Shown one piece after another: positions 25,691 through 33,839 of a stretch of DNA of 64,000 bases (position 1 is the first letter of the stretch; each line of letters starts with the position of its first letter). The translations under genes and the position numbers were made by a program. Where the stretch lies: positions 535,263-599,262 of the forward strand of contig NZ_PKOZ01000001.1 of NCBI RefSeq assembly GCF_002946355.1, read 5' to 3'. A model generated the notes under the pieces. That model worked only from the letters and a program-made list of their open reading frames with translations. It did not search any database and had not been told where the DNA came from. This stretch comes from Pradoshia eiseniae. GTDB lineage: Bacteria; Bacillota; Bacilli; Bacillales; Pradoshiaceae.

Positions 25691-26887
25691 GTGATCTGGA
25701 GGAAGTATCACTGGCTGCTCAGCGGGCTTGGTGTTTCCTATTTAGGGAACTGGGTGTATCTTGTCGCCTTGAATGTATATGTCCTGAATTTGACCCATTC
25801 ACCCGGCGCGGTGGCTGGTATTTATATAGTGGGGCCCACGGCAAAGATATTGACGAGTTTCATTGCCGGGTCGCTCATCGACCGGATGGATAAACAAAAG
25901 TTGATGGTATGGGCGGACCTGCTTAGAGGATTCTTAATACTGCTTATTCCCTTTATGGATTCCATTACTTCCATTTATGTCATATTCTTTATTGCCAATG
26001 TAGCCGGAAGCTTCTTTGGTCCAAGCAGTACATACTACATAACGAAACACATCCCAAACGAGGAGCGACAGCGGTTTAATGCCATCTTAGGGACATTCAA
26101 TTCTGGGTCCTTTTTACTCGGGCCAGCATTGGCGGGGCTCATCATCCTTTTCTATAGTACTGATGCTGCCATCTGGCTGAACAGCCTGACGTTTTTTATT
26201 TGTGCGCTCATTATTTCTCGTTTGCCTAAGGTGGAGGATGAAGAGAGGCTGAAGGGGAACCCGATTACGGTTGCGGCTATAGGGAAGGATTTTATCGAGG
26301 TATGGAGATTTCTCGGAGGCAATCGTTCGTTTGCCGTTTTCTATGTGGGCTTTCAAATGACCTTAATGATTGCATTTGCCCTAGATTCTCAAGAGGTGAC
26401 CTTCATTAAACAGAACCTCGGAGCATCAGATAGCTTATACGGAATTATTGTCGCGCTGACAGGCGGAGGAGCCATTGCCGGCGGCATTGCAGCCGCATTC
26501 TTGACGGCGAAACTGTCTGTAAAAGCGTATATTGGATTCGGCCTTTTCTTCACGATGTTTTTCTATACCGTTTTTTATGCAACTAACGTCCTGTGGCTTG
26601 GCATAGCAAGCTTTATCCTGCTTGGATTTGTTATGTCCTTTTGTAACACAGGATACGAAACGTATTATCAACAGAACGTTCCGGCGCATTTAATGGGCCG
26701 GTTCGGCAGTGCGGCTACAATTGTTTTCGGCAGCATCCAAATCTTATTTACCTTTTTGCTTGGATTGTTTGCGGAAATCTTCAGCCTTCAAGCGACAGCC
26801 GTCATTATGGCTGTCTTCAGTGTTGTGCTGGCTGGTGGTGTGTGGATCCAGTTATATTCTATGAAGGCTGTGCGTAAGGCTACTTGA
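25691..26887 (+). CDS. MFS exporter (EntS/MFS_3-like)
   Basis: A 398-residue permease with twelve predicted helices. The first-half signature GSLIDRMDKQKLMVWADLLRG and the overall pattern match the MFS_3 group, which contains the enterobactin exporter EntS and macrolide-efflux-type proteins. A GTG start at 25691 follows a very strong AAAGGAGGGAG. It lies about 100 bases behind the siderophore esterase with no clear terminator between, so read-through from the Fur-controlled promoter is possible. Siderophore export would be a fitting but unproven role. Confidence 0.8.
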   Translation: MIWRKYHWLLSGLGVSYLGNWVYLVALNVYVLNLTHSPGAVAGIYIVGPTAKILTSFIAGSLIDRMDKQKLMVWADLLRGFLILLIPFMDSITSIYVIFFIANVAGSFFGPSSTYYITKHIPNEERQRFNAILGTFNSGSFLLGPALAGLIILFYSTDAAIWLNSLTFFICALIISRLPKVEDEERLKGNPITVAAIGKDFIEVWRFLGGNRSFAVFYVGFQMTLMIAFALDSQEVTFIKQNLGASDSLYGIIVALTGGGAIAGGIAAAFLTAKLSVKAYIGFGLFFTMFFYTVFYATNVLWLGIASFILLGFVMSFCNTGYETYYQQNVPAHLMGRFGSAATIVFGSIQILFTFLLGLFAEIFSLQATAVIMAVFSVVLAGGVWIQLYSMKAVRKAT

Positions 26888-27271
26888 GTGTATATTGGCA
26901 AGCAAATCGCTCTACTCCTGGGTATTTTTCACCTAAAGAGGTAATGTGGAAGCCGAATTTGCGGTAGAAGCTGACAGCTTCTTTGTCTGTTTCGGCGATG
27001 ACTGTCTTGATTGAGGGATCATTTAAAATAAATTGAATCATAGAACTGCCGACGCCGCAGCCGCGTTTCTCTTGGGTAACAGCGATATGCCGGATGATGA
27101 AAGTATCACTATTTTGTTCCCCGCCTATGCAGCCGATTAACTGGCTATCTTTTTGGCAGCCAAATAGCTTTCTGTTCGGAATTTGTCTATAGTCTTTATA
27201 CACTGAGTCGATATTGCTTGAGGCTGCGAGGGGGGAATAGAAGGTTTATTTCTTTTATCAAAATTCATCAT
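26880..27271 (-). pseudogene. GNAT acetyltransferase gene with a probable frameshift in a C6 tract
   Basis: From GTG 27203 a 107-residue GNAT is open (acetyl-CoA loop QEKRGCGVGSSMI; C-terminal FYRKFGFHITSLGEKYPGVERF). That start has no ribosome site, and coding-like sequence continues upstream in frame (PLAASSNIDSVYKDYRQ) to the C6 tract at 27230-27235. There a second frame joins, running back to ATG 27271/27268 (MMNFDKRNKPSIPP). Adding one C would give a normal protein of about 130 residues. Either the gene is broken or phase-variable, or the assembly has a homopolymer error. It is convergent with the MFS gene, overlapping by 8 bases. Confidence 0.65.
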
Positions 27272-27516
27272 CTCCGAAATGTTTTTATTTTATCAGTTTA
27301 TAATCCTGTTTCTCATCGGGCTAGTTATTGTATGAACGGGTATTTATCGGAAAGACGTGATAGATAAGGGGTAGTGCCATGCAAACGGAATACTTCAGAG
27401 TGTTCAAGGAAATCCTTTAGTGACGCGGAAAAAATAAATGTATGTGCCTTTCGATTTCATTCTAGAGGTTTTTCATTCTTAAGAAAAGAAAAAGAAAGAA
27501 AACGCTTCTAAAATGT
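27272..27516. other. Gap upstream of the cold-shock gene
   Basis: About 245 AT-rich bases without a gene. I see no clear structured RNA or repeat. Confidence 0.45.
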
Positions 27517-27545
27517 TTGCGTTTTTTTCACTAACCTGTTATTAT
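27517..27545 (+). promoter_or_regulatory. Candidate promoter of the cold-shock gene
   Basis: TTGCGT, 17 bases, TATTAT. It predicts a 5' leader of about 105 bases, in line with the long leaders usual for csp genes. Confidence 0.5.
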
Positions 27546-27657
27546 AAGGAAGAATTATTTTTGTTTGTTACGGTTGAAAGTTGAACAATATTTCGTCTTT
27601 ACGATCGATAAGCAAGGATAGTAATACAATGTGCTATCGCACTAGGAGGCAACAAAC

Positions 27658-27858
27658 ATGGAACAAGGTAAAGTTAAATGGTTTAACGCAGAAAAAGGTT
27701 TTGGATTTATCGAACGTGAAGGTGGAGACGATGTATTCGTTCACTTCTCAGCGATCCAAGGTGAAGGATTCAAAACTCTTGACGAAGGTCAAGAAGTAAC
27801 TTTCGAAGTAGAACAAGGTCAACGCGGACCTCAAGCTACTAACGTTCAAAAAAACTAA
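27658..27858 (+). CDS. Cold shock protein (CspB/CspD family)
   Basis: A 66-residue single-domain OB-fold RNA/DNA-binding protein: [18 protein letters not shown] (RNP1) and DVFVHFSAI (RNP2), ending [10 protein letters not shown]. It acts as an RNA chaperone in the cytosol. AGGAGG is 9 bases before the ATG. A long leader precedes it, a usual place for temperature-dependent folding in this family. A strong terminator follows. Which of the several Bacillus csp paralogues it matches cannot be decided by eye. Confidence 0.97.
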   Translation: MEQGKVKWFNAEKGFGFIEREGGDDVFVHFSAIQGEGFKTLDEGQEVTFEVEQGQRGPQATNVQKN

Positions 27859-27879
27859 TATAAGTTTAACTTATCGAAA

Positions 27880-27908
27880 CAGACCCGAGTAATTGGGTCT
27901 GTTTTTTT
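27880..27908 (+). terminator. Terminator of the cold-shock gene
   Basis: CAGACCC pairs with GGGTCTG, followed by TTTTTTT. Confidence 0.9.
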
Positions 27909-27938
27909 ATTTTTCTCAGTACTTATGGGGGGAACACG

Positions 27939-28436
27939 ATGGGCATTGTATTAGAGAAGTTTCATCAATCCGATTTTCATTATTATTTTGCACTCGTTTC
28001 TGATGAAAGGGTTATGGCCCAGATTACGGAACGCTCTATCCCTTTAGAGGAAGCGCAAGGAAATTTCAAAGCATTGCTTGAACGCAATCAGAAATATGCA
28101 GATAGCGGTTCTTATAAGATATTCGATGCTAGTACGCATGAATACCTTGGTCTTGGTCATATAACGCCTGATGAGAAAAAGGGTGGAGAGGATGAAATTG
28201 GCTATATGATAGGCCGGAGCATTGGGGGAAGGGGTATGGGACAGAAATCGCCGGAGCCTTGATCACGAAAGCTGTGGCCGCAGGGATAACTTCCTTGAAG
28301 GCAATCATAGACCCTCAAAACTTCCCCTCGAGAAAGATATTGCGAAGATATGGCTTTCAAATCTGAAAAAGTGTGTGAAATCGGCGGGCTTCTTGCGGAA
28401 ATTTTATATAAAGTGATTGATGCGCAGGACACGTAA
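27939..28436 (+). pseudogene. RimJ/RimL-type GNAT acetyltransferase with two frameshifts
   Basis: The first frame (from ATG 27939, MGIVLEKFHQSDFHYYF) runs to IGYMIGRSIGGRG. The acetyl-CoA loop then continues in another frame as YGTEIAGALITKAVAAGITSLKAII...RRYGF, and the C-terminus (SEKVCEIGGLLAEILYKVIDAQDT, TAA 28434-28436) lies in a third. Restoring the gene needs one extra G in the G4 tract at 28231-28234 and one base less near the T3 at 28355-28357. Two separate indels make true decay more likely than for the other broken genes here. The intact product would be about 165 residues. Confidence 0.8.
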
Positions 28437-28442
28437 AAAAAT

Positions 28443-28465
28443 GCCCTGCTGAATTTCAGCAGGGC
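28443..28465 (-). terminator. Orphan terminator-like hairpin
   Basis: GCCCTGCTGAA and TTCAGCAGGGC pair almost without a loop. A run of seven A precedes it on the plus strand, so it would work as a terminator for a leftward transcript, but no minus-strand gene lies to its right. It may serve the plus-strand pseudogene weakly or end an unseen small RNA. Confidence 0.5.
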
Positions 28466-28682
28466 GATGTAAAATGGTAAGTAAAATGTTTGCAGTTTTA
28501 GGTCTCTACGAGTATAGCATATATTTCAGCAGTATGCGACAAATTTTGTGCTATTCGACATACAAAAAGCTGGTATTCCTGCCGTATTCTATAAATAAGG
28601 AACTATTTAAATTGGAAGGGATGAAGGGTTAGCTGGAAGTATAGGGAGAATGATGGGTTTTTCTGGGGATTAGAGAATATCA
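28466..28682. other. Gap without a gene
   Basis: About 215 bases between the orphan hairpin and the next promoter. No open frame with a ribosome site on either strand; a leftward small RNA ending at the hairpin cannot be excluded. Confidence 0.4.
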
Positions 28683-28711
28683 TCGAAAAAACTCGACTTT
28701 GCATGTATAAT
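28683..28711 (+). promoter_or_regulatory. Candidate sigma-A promoter
   Basis: TCGAAA, 17 bases, TATAAT, 37 bases before the start codon of the coiled-coil membrane protein gene. Confidence 0.6.
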
Positions 28712-28748
28712 GAATGAGAGATTTCTAAGGTAGGAGGAACATGGACAG

Positions 28749-29132
28749 ATGCAAATGGCTTTAGTGATTTTATTTGCGGTTTCCGCAGTGTTATTTATTG
28801 CTTCTTTCATAAAAATGAAAAAACAGTCAAGAGACGATCAAAAACAAATCGATACATACTATGCGGTTATGTTAGATGAGACGAATCAATTGAAAGAGCA
28901 AATCCGGAAGCTAGAAATGGACGAGGAAATTACCGCTCAGGAAGCCGGTGTTATGGGCTTGAACTCTGAGGCGCGCAGCACAATGCGAAAGATGCTTGAC
29001 CTTTATAAGAGGGGCTATTCCATTAAGAGTATCGCTGCTCAAACGAAGTTGGCTGAGCAGGAAGTAGAAGAGATCCTGGCTCCTTATGACTCCGGAAGGA
29101 ACAGAGGGAGGAAGCTAGCAAATGACGCATAA
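28749..29132 (+). CDS. Membrane-anchored coiled-coil protein, SwrB/DUF6115-like
   Basis: A 127-residue protein: one N-terminal membrane helix (ALVILFAVSAVLFIASFI), a coiled-coil linker rich in Gln/Lys/Glu, and a C-terminal helix-turn-helix-like segment (MLDLYKRGYSIKSIAAQTKLAEQEVEEILAPY). This layout recalls SwrB/DUF6115 proteins of Bacillus, which affect flagellar assembly, but similarity is limited and no flagellar genes are near. AGGAGG lies 11 bases before ATG 28749. It overlaps the next gene by 11 bases, so the two are co-translated. Confidence 0.65.
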   Translation: MQMALVILFAVSAVLFIASFIKMKKQSRDDQKQIDTYYAVMLDETNQLKEQIRKLEMDEEITAQEAGVMGLNSEARSTMRKMLDLYKRGYSIKSIAAQTKLAEQEVEEILAPYDSGRNRGRKLANDA

Positions 29133-29658
29133 AGTAATGAGCAGCTTTGCTTCAGGCATCTTGGTTGCTTCATCCATCCTTGGCGGAATTTATTTCTTCT
29201 CCTCAGAGGATGCCGATGCAAAAGAAACTTCTAAAAAGGAAGAGACCGTATCAGCTACGGTTACGGAAACAGAGGTATTATCTGAAGAGGATATGAAGAG
29301 CGAACTTGAGACTGCTGGTTATGTGGTCTTGACGAGTGATGAATATTCCAAAGAAATCGCAGCTGCTGAAGAGAAAGCAAAAGCAGCAGCAACAGAGGAA
29401 GCGAAAGCCGCAGCTGAAAAGGATGCCGAAAAGAATGCAGACAAGGTTGTCTATAAAACAATCATCAATGTCGCGAGCGGCATGACGAGCGGTGATGTAG
29501 CGCAGGTCCTCGTGGCTGGGAAAATCATTAAGGATGCATCCAGCTTCGTTAAGGCTGTTGAGAAAAAAGGTGTCGAGAGCAAGCTTCGTCTAGGCGTATT
29601 TGAAATCGACAGCACTATGTCCGTTGATAAAATCATTAGTACAATCTTCAAGAGTTAA
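29122..29658 (+). CDS. Membrane-anchored protein with MltG/YceG-like N-terminal domain
   Basis: A 178-residue protein with a short N-terminal membrane anchor (SSFASGILVASSILGGIYFFS), an Ala/Glu/Lys-rich helical linker (about residues 60-110), and a C-terminal part (INVASGMTSGDVAQVLVAGKIIKDASSFVKAVEKKGVESKLRLGVFEID) that resembles the LysM-like subdomain of MltG/YceG. The catalytic lytic transglycosylase domain is absent. Similar short proteins occur in Bacillaceae with unknown role. Its start overlaps the preceding gene and a strong terminator follows. Confidence 0.65.
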   Translation: MTHKVMSSFASGILVASSILGGIYFFSSEDADAKETSKKEETVSATVTETEVLSEEDMKSELETAGYVVLTSDEYSKEIAAAEEKAKAAATEEAKAAAEKDAEKNADKVVYKTIINVASGMTSGDVAQVLVAGKIIKDASSFVKAVEKKGVESKLRLGVFEIDSTMSVDKIISTIFKS

Positions 29659-29668
29659 TATGATAAGA

Positions 29669-29705
29669 AAAACAGCGCTCGGTGAATATCGAGCGCTGTT
29701 TTTGA
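29669..29705. terminator. Bidirectional terminator between two convergent operons
   Basis: AAAACAGCGCTCG pairs with CGAGCGCTGTTTT around eight bases, with T-runs available on both strands. Confidence 0.9.
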
Positions 29706-30044
29706 TTATTGCTGGGAGATTGCTCCTTCTTTAACGGCCACCACATCAAAGATGCTGATTTTATTGCTGATGATTGGGGATTCTTTTGGCGCTTCCGTTG
29801 AGCCTTCAGCTGGGCGCGCATGAGATTTCTTGAAGGAATCGCTGTTTCTCCAAGTTTCAAAGCTTTCTTTGTCATCCCAGTACATATTGACGCTTAGCTC
29901 GTCCGTTTCTTCCATGCCTTGAGTCAAGAGAACCTCTACACGGATGAATCCTTTGAATGTTTCTAAGTTATTTTGGGTGAATCGGGCACCCATTTTCTCG
30001 CCAAAGCCTTTTTTCGTTTGGAATTTGTTTTGTACAACGATCAT
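29706..30044 (-). CDS. Heme-degrading monooxygenase, IsdG/HmoA type
   Basis: Cleaves heme in the cytosol to free iron. The 112-residue ABM-fold protein keeps the three residues essential in IsdG: Asn6 (VVQNKF), Trp65 (FETWRNS) and the heme-ligand His75 (KKSHA). It is the last gene of a four-gene heme-uptake operon and its start overlaps the ATPase gene by four bases (ATGA-type). Control by the upstream pair of Fur boxes is expected. Confidence 0.9.
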   Translation of the reverse strand: MIVVQNKFQTKKGFGEKMGARFTQNNLETFKGFIRVEVLLTQGMEETDELSVNMYWDDKESFETWRNSDSFKKSHARPAEGSTEAPKESPIISNKISIFDVVAVKEGAISQQ

Positions 30045-30832
30045 GGTATCAATCTCCTTTGTTTGAGTTGTGGAATAATGATTGGATAGTCGTTTTCAAA
30101 ATAAACATGTGCATTAATATTATAAACCTTCTGTAAAAAATATGCAGTTAGAAGGTCCCTGGGCTTTCCGTGGTCTACGAGACATCCCCCCTTTAAAGCA
30201 ATCATGTGATGGCTGTATGCCGCGGCCTGCTGAAGGTCGTGCAGAACCATGACGATGGTTATTCCATACTGTTCATTAATTTCCTGCAGCATTTCCATTA
30301 AGTCTAGCTGATGGGCTATGTCTAGATAAGTTGTTGGCTCATCGAGAAGCAGGATATCCGTCTTTTGCGCAAGGGACATCGCAATCCGCGCCTTTTGCTG
30401 TTCCCCACCGGAAAGCTCATGGAACATCCGGTTCTCATGCTTTTTCGTACTGGTAATCTTTAATGCCCAGTCAATGATAGCCTCATCCTCCGTTTTGCTG
30501 CCTTGATTCAAAAATGAATGATGGGGTGAACGTCCATAGGAGACGAGTTCCTTAACGCTCAAGTTTGGCAATCCTTCCTTTGATTGCGGAAGCATGGAAA
30601 TGGTCTTGGCCAGTTCACGTCTTTTGTATGTATGAATCGGTTTGTCGTGAATAAGGACTTCCCCCTCATCCATTCCCATTAATTGTGCTGTGATTTTCAG
30701 GAAGGTGGACTTTCCTGAACCATTCGGCCCAATAATGGCCGTCATTTTGCCTGTTGGAATGGAAAGGCTGATGTCTTTTAGTTGGAAATAGCCGACTTTC
30801 TGGCACAGGTTACTCGCTCTAATGGCGTTCAT
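30041..30832 (-). CDS. Heme/iron ABC transporter ATP-binding protein
   Basis: A 263-residue ATPase: Walker A GPNGSGKST (residues about 36-44), signature LSGGEQQK, Walker B ILLLDEPTTYLD, H-loop VLHDLQQAAAY. It powers the neighbouring FecCD-type permease. The gene overlaps both its neighbours by four bases, showing tight coupling. Sequence alone would allow siderophore transport, but the linked heme oxygenase points to heme. Confidence 0.92.
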   Translation of the reverse strand: MNAIRASNLCQKVGYFQLKDISLSIPTGKMTAIIGPNGSGKSTFLKITAQLMGMDEGEVLIHDKPIHTYKRRELAKTISMLPQSKEGLPNLSVKELVSYGRSPHHSFLNQGSKTEDEAIIDWALKITSTKKHENRMFHELSGGEQQKARIAMSLAQKTDILLLDEPTTYLDIAHQLDLMEMLQEINEQYGITIVMVLHDLQQAAAYSHHMIALKGGCLVDHGKPRDLLTAYFLQKVYNINAHVYFENDYPIIIPQLKQRRLIP

Positions 30833-31830
30833 CCTACCAAACTCCTTTTCTTCAATAAAATCATAAAGAACGGGGCACCGATAGCGGCCAGCAATATGCC
30901 GACCGGTAATTCAATCGGATCAAACCAAGATCTTGCAATCGTATCGGCGAACACGACGAGGGAAGCACCGCCTAAGGCAGAAAACGGCAATAGGTATCGA
31001 TAGTCGCTCCCAATCAGAATGCGAATGATATGCGGCACAACCAAGCCGACAAAACCGACCAGCCCAGCTACGCTTACCGCCGCGCCGGCAAGGAACGAGG
31101 CAATTAAAATGATGATAAGACGGGTCAACTCTACCCTTTGGCCGAGCAGCTTCGCAGAATCATCACCAAGCAGGAGGAGGTTGACTGGCTTGATGGCAAA
31201 GAATGATAATGCAAGACCTGTAAGCGCATAAGGGTACATGAATTCAAGATGATACCAGCTCCGCCCGCTCAATCCTCCGGACAGCCAGGACAGGACGGAT
31301 TGGACCCGATCACTGTAAATATTCATGATGCCACTTTGCACAGCACTCAAAAGGGCACTGATGGCGACACCCGCTAGGATGATTTTGAGCGGGGAGGCTC
31401 CCTTGTCCCAGGCAAGAAAATAAATGATGAGCGAGGTCAGGAAGGCACCGGCAAATGCTGCGAGCGGCAATAAATACGATAGAGCAGGAAAGATAAGCAT
31501 AATCACGCAGGCTGCCAGACCGCCTCCTGCGGTAACGCCAATGATTCCTGGATCTGCGAGCGGATTTTTCATGACTCCCTGCAATAGTGCGCCAGATACA
31601 GCCAGGCATGCACCGACCAATAATCCGATGATGACTCGGGGCAGGCGCAGATCCTTAATGATGGTCTCCTGTATGTCTGTGCCTTGGTTGGTCAGCGCAT
31701 TCCATACATCTACAAGGGAAAGGGGCACTGAACCATAAGTCAATCCGTAGATGGAAGCAAGCAGCAGGAAAACCGGCAAAACAATAAAGAGCATCTTCCT
31801 TCTGAATGTTCGCTGTTCAATCTTCATCAT
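30829..31830 (-). CDS. Heme/iron ABC permease (FecCD family, IsdF-like)
   Basis: A 333-residue membrane channel subunit with family marks LRLPRVIIGLLVGACLAVSGALLQGVMKNPLADPGIIGVTAGGG, VAGLVGFVGLVVPHIIRILIG and GILLAAIGAPFFMILL. Only one permease gene is present, so it should act as a homodimer, as in IsdF-type systems. It starts within the stop of the binding-protein gene (1-base overlap). Confidence 0.92.
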   Translation of the reverse strand: MMKIEQRTFRRKMLFIVLPVFLLLASIYGLTYGSVPLSLVDVWNALTNQGTDIQETIIKDLRLPRVIIGLLVGACLAVSGALLQGVMKNPLADPGIIGVTAGGGLAACVIMLIFPALSYLLPLAAFAGAFLTSLIIYFLAWDKGASPLKIILAGVAISALLSAVQSGIMNIYSDRVQSVLSWLSGGLSGRSWYHLEFMYPYALTGLALSFFAIKPVNLLLLGDDSAKLLGQRVELTRLIIILIASFLAGAAVSVAGLVGFVGLVVPHIIRILIGSDYRYLLPFSALGGASLVVFADTIARSWFDPIELPVGILLAAIGAPFFMILLKKRSLVG

Positions 31831-32786
31831 TATTCTTCGGCATTCAAGATGTTATCTAGATAAGAGATGGCTTCCGTTATTCTTGTGCCTGGGTTGGTTC
31901 CGAATAAATCAGCAGGGAGAATCTCGACCTTGTCATTCTTGACGGCAGCAACGTTATTCCAAGCTGGGTTTTCAGACATTTCTTTTAGAAAACCGGCTTT
32001 AACTTCCTTTGGGTTGCCGTGTGTCAGCAAAAATACGTATTCTGGATTTGCTTCCACAATGCGTTCTGTGTTGAGCTGTGCATATTGCGGATATTGCTCG
32101 AGCGCAGGGTAATCAGAGGCGATGTTTTCTCCCCCGGCAAGCTCAAGCAGGTTCCCGCTCAATGAATTAGGAAGAGCGGCCATATATGTACCTGGGGCTC
32201 CGTAAACAAGCAGGGCGCGTTTTTCATTTTCCGTGCTGCCAGCCGACATTTTCTTGATATCCGCATCTATCTCTTCAGTCAATTTCTCTGCTTCCTCCTG
32301 CTTTTGAAGCATATCTCCGTATAGGGTTATTTGTTTCTTGATTTCATCGACTGAGTTGGCTGAGGTTAAGAGAGCTTCAGCGCCAATCGATTCAAAATTC
32401 TCAACATCCTTTGTGTTCATTGGATTATTGCCAATAATAACATCTGGCTTAAGGCTGGCAATCTTCTCAAGATTGAACTGATGAGTGGAACCAATTTGTA
32501 TAGCATCTTTATATGGAGCATCGTTTTCTTCGTGAGAAGAGGTCGGTCGCCCAGCAACCTCACCGCCTAGCGCATAAATGATATCCATATCCCCGCCGCT
32601 CAAGGATACGATTCTTTCAGGCACTTTCTCAATGGAAACTTCGCGTCCGGCGAAATCAGTCAGCGTTATGGATGAAGTTGAATCTCCCGTTTTTTCTGTT
32701 TTACTTTTACTGTTCGCATCCTCAGAGCTGCAGGCGCCAAGCAGAAAAGTGATTGCTAATGCAGGTGAAATGAAGCGTTGTCGCAT
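31830..32786 (-). CDS. Heme-binding lipoprotein of an ABC importer (IsdE-like)
   Basis: A 318-residue lipoprotein (lipobox LLGAC, Cys19) with the two-lobed binding fold: LTDFAGREVSIEKVPERIVSLSGGDMDIIYALGG, then LEKIASLKPDVIIGNNP, and a C-terminal lobe. A Met in SGGDMDI and a His in FLLTHGNP are candidate heme ligands by analogy with IsdE, which uses one Met and one His. GGAGG precedes the ATG. It is first in the operon; tandem Fur boxes lie just upstream. Confidence 0.85.
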   Translation of the reverse strand: MRQRFISPALAITFLLGACSSEDANSKSKTEKTGDSTSSITLTDFAGREVSIEKVPERIVSLSGGDMDIIYALGGEVAGRPTSSHEENDAPYKDAIQIGSTHQFNLEKIASLKPDVIIGNNPMNTKDVENFESIGAEALLTSANSVDEIKKQITLYGDMLQKQEEAEKLTEEIDADIKKMSAGSTENEKRALLVYGAPGTYMAALPNSLSGNLLELAGGENIASDYPALEQYPQYAQLNTERIVEANPEYVFLLTHGNPKEVKAGFLKEMSENPAWNNVAAVKNDKVEILPADLFGTNPGTRITEAISYLDNILNAEE

Positions 32787-32822
32787 ATACGTAAGTCCTC
32801 CCTATTTCTGATTAATTGGTAA

Positions 32823-32859
32823 TGATAATCATTATCACTTAGTATGATAATCGTTATCA
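32823..32859. promoter_or_regulatory. Tandem Fur boxes of the heme uptake operon
   Basis: TGATAATCATTATCA (32823-32837) is a perfect 7-1-7 box; TGATAATCGTTATCA (32845-32859) has one mismatch. They are two helical turns apart and 37 bases before the binding-protein start. Confidence 0.93.
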
Positions 32860-33078
32860 ATTAGACTGTCAATTCTTAATATGGAAAAAAGTGCAATATT
32901 TCTAATGAAAACCATTTGGGTGATAGCGGAAAAGAGAGGAAAAAAGCACTTTAAGATGTAATATCGGAGCGGATTATGTGACTTCAGAGCTTGACGGGAA
33001 AATTAATTCGTCTAGCAGGGAATAAGAGATTGTTGCCGTATTAGTATAATGAATCAATCTTGTTGGGAGTTGGAATGA

Positions 33079-33420
33079 ATGGCTAATGAAGTAGAGGATT
33101 TTTATTGTGATGAGGTGTTAAGCGGAAATACAGCGGTCGATATAGTGTGGGAAACAGAAAATACCCTGGCTTTTTATCATACACGTCCGTTTTATGAGGT
33201 ACATATCGTCGTTATTCCTAAAAAACATATACCTTCATTAATCGATGTGACACCGGAGGAAAAGGATCTGATGGTCGATCTATTTGCCGTGATTCAGAAA
33301 GTCTCCAAATCGGTAAATGAAAAATATGGCGCCTGTAAGGTATCGACCAATATAGGCGGCTATCAAAGTAATAAGCATATGCATTGGCATGTACATTACG
33401 GAGAGCGCATCACGGATTAG
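33079..33420 (+). CDS. HIT-family nucleotide-binding hydrolase
   Basis: A 113-residue cytosolic histidine-triad protein. The catalytic motif is KHMHWHVHYG with His100, 102, 104 and 106. EVHIVVIPKKHIPSL is the usual preceding strand. The family hydrolyses adenosine phosphoramidates and similar nucleotides. GGGAG precedes ATG 33079. It is a single gene, divergent from the heme operon. Confidence 0.92.
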   Translation: MANEVEDFYCDEVLSGNTAVDIVWETENTLAFYHTRPFYEVHIVVIPKKHIPSLIDVTPEEKDLMVDLFAVIQKVSKSVNEKYGACKVSTNIGGYQSNKHMHWHVHYGERITD

Positions 33421-33522
33421 GTGGGTCAGGGCGCTGTTGCAATATAATTGATTAGGATAATATTGGCCTTGCGTGCAGATGGTATCGACATGTTCCTTGA
33501 TATTTATAATCGTCAGTAAAGT

Positions 33523-33549
33523 AGCGGGGGTGAATTTCCCTGCTCTTTT
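33523..33549 (+). terminator. Candidate terminator downstream of the HIT gene
   Basis: AGCGGGGG and CCCTGCT pair imperfectly around TGAATTT, followed by CTTTTA; about 100 bases after the stop. Confidence 0.5.
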
Positions 33550-33707
33550 ATGTGTTCTTCAAGAATAACAACTTGGAATATCCGCTTGTTGAAAAAGCTC
33601 GTAATCAGACACTTTGATAAACTATTATGATATACATATTGCTATTGAAATATTGCCTAATAGAGATAGGTAGTTTAGATTATATAGTAGAGGATTAAAA
33701 CTGCTAT
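33550..33707. other. AT-rich intergenic sequence upstream of fbp
   Basis: Nothing recognisable apart from the hairpins to its right; it probably contains the fbp promoter. Confidence 0.4.
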
Positions 33708-33780
33708 CACTAATCCAAGATTAGTGGAGAGCTTGAATGGATCCGTCACCTGAAGGGTGACGAGTGTTGCGCGGAAGAAC
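33708..33780 (+). ncRNA. Candidate structured 5' leader of fbp
   Basis: Two perfect adjacent hairpins: CACTAATC-CAA-GATTAGTG (33708-33726) and CGTCACC-TGAAG-GGTGACG (33744-33762), then GAGTGTTGCGCGGAAGAAC. No T-run follows, so they are not terminators. I could not match them to a riboswitch class I know. They lie 80-130 bases before the fbp start. Confidence 0.4.
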
Positions 33781-33839
33781 AATTATACTAATTATTCATC
33801 AGATAACTTGAGATAAATATCGTAAAGGGGATACATAAG

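Noticed and set aside
28222-28416. Separate 64-codon gene at the end of the broken RimJ-type gene
   Set aside because: Its frame reads Arg/Lys-rich nonsense, while the two other frames together give the expected acetyltransferase C-terminus.
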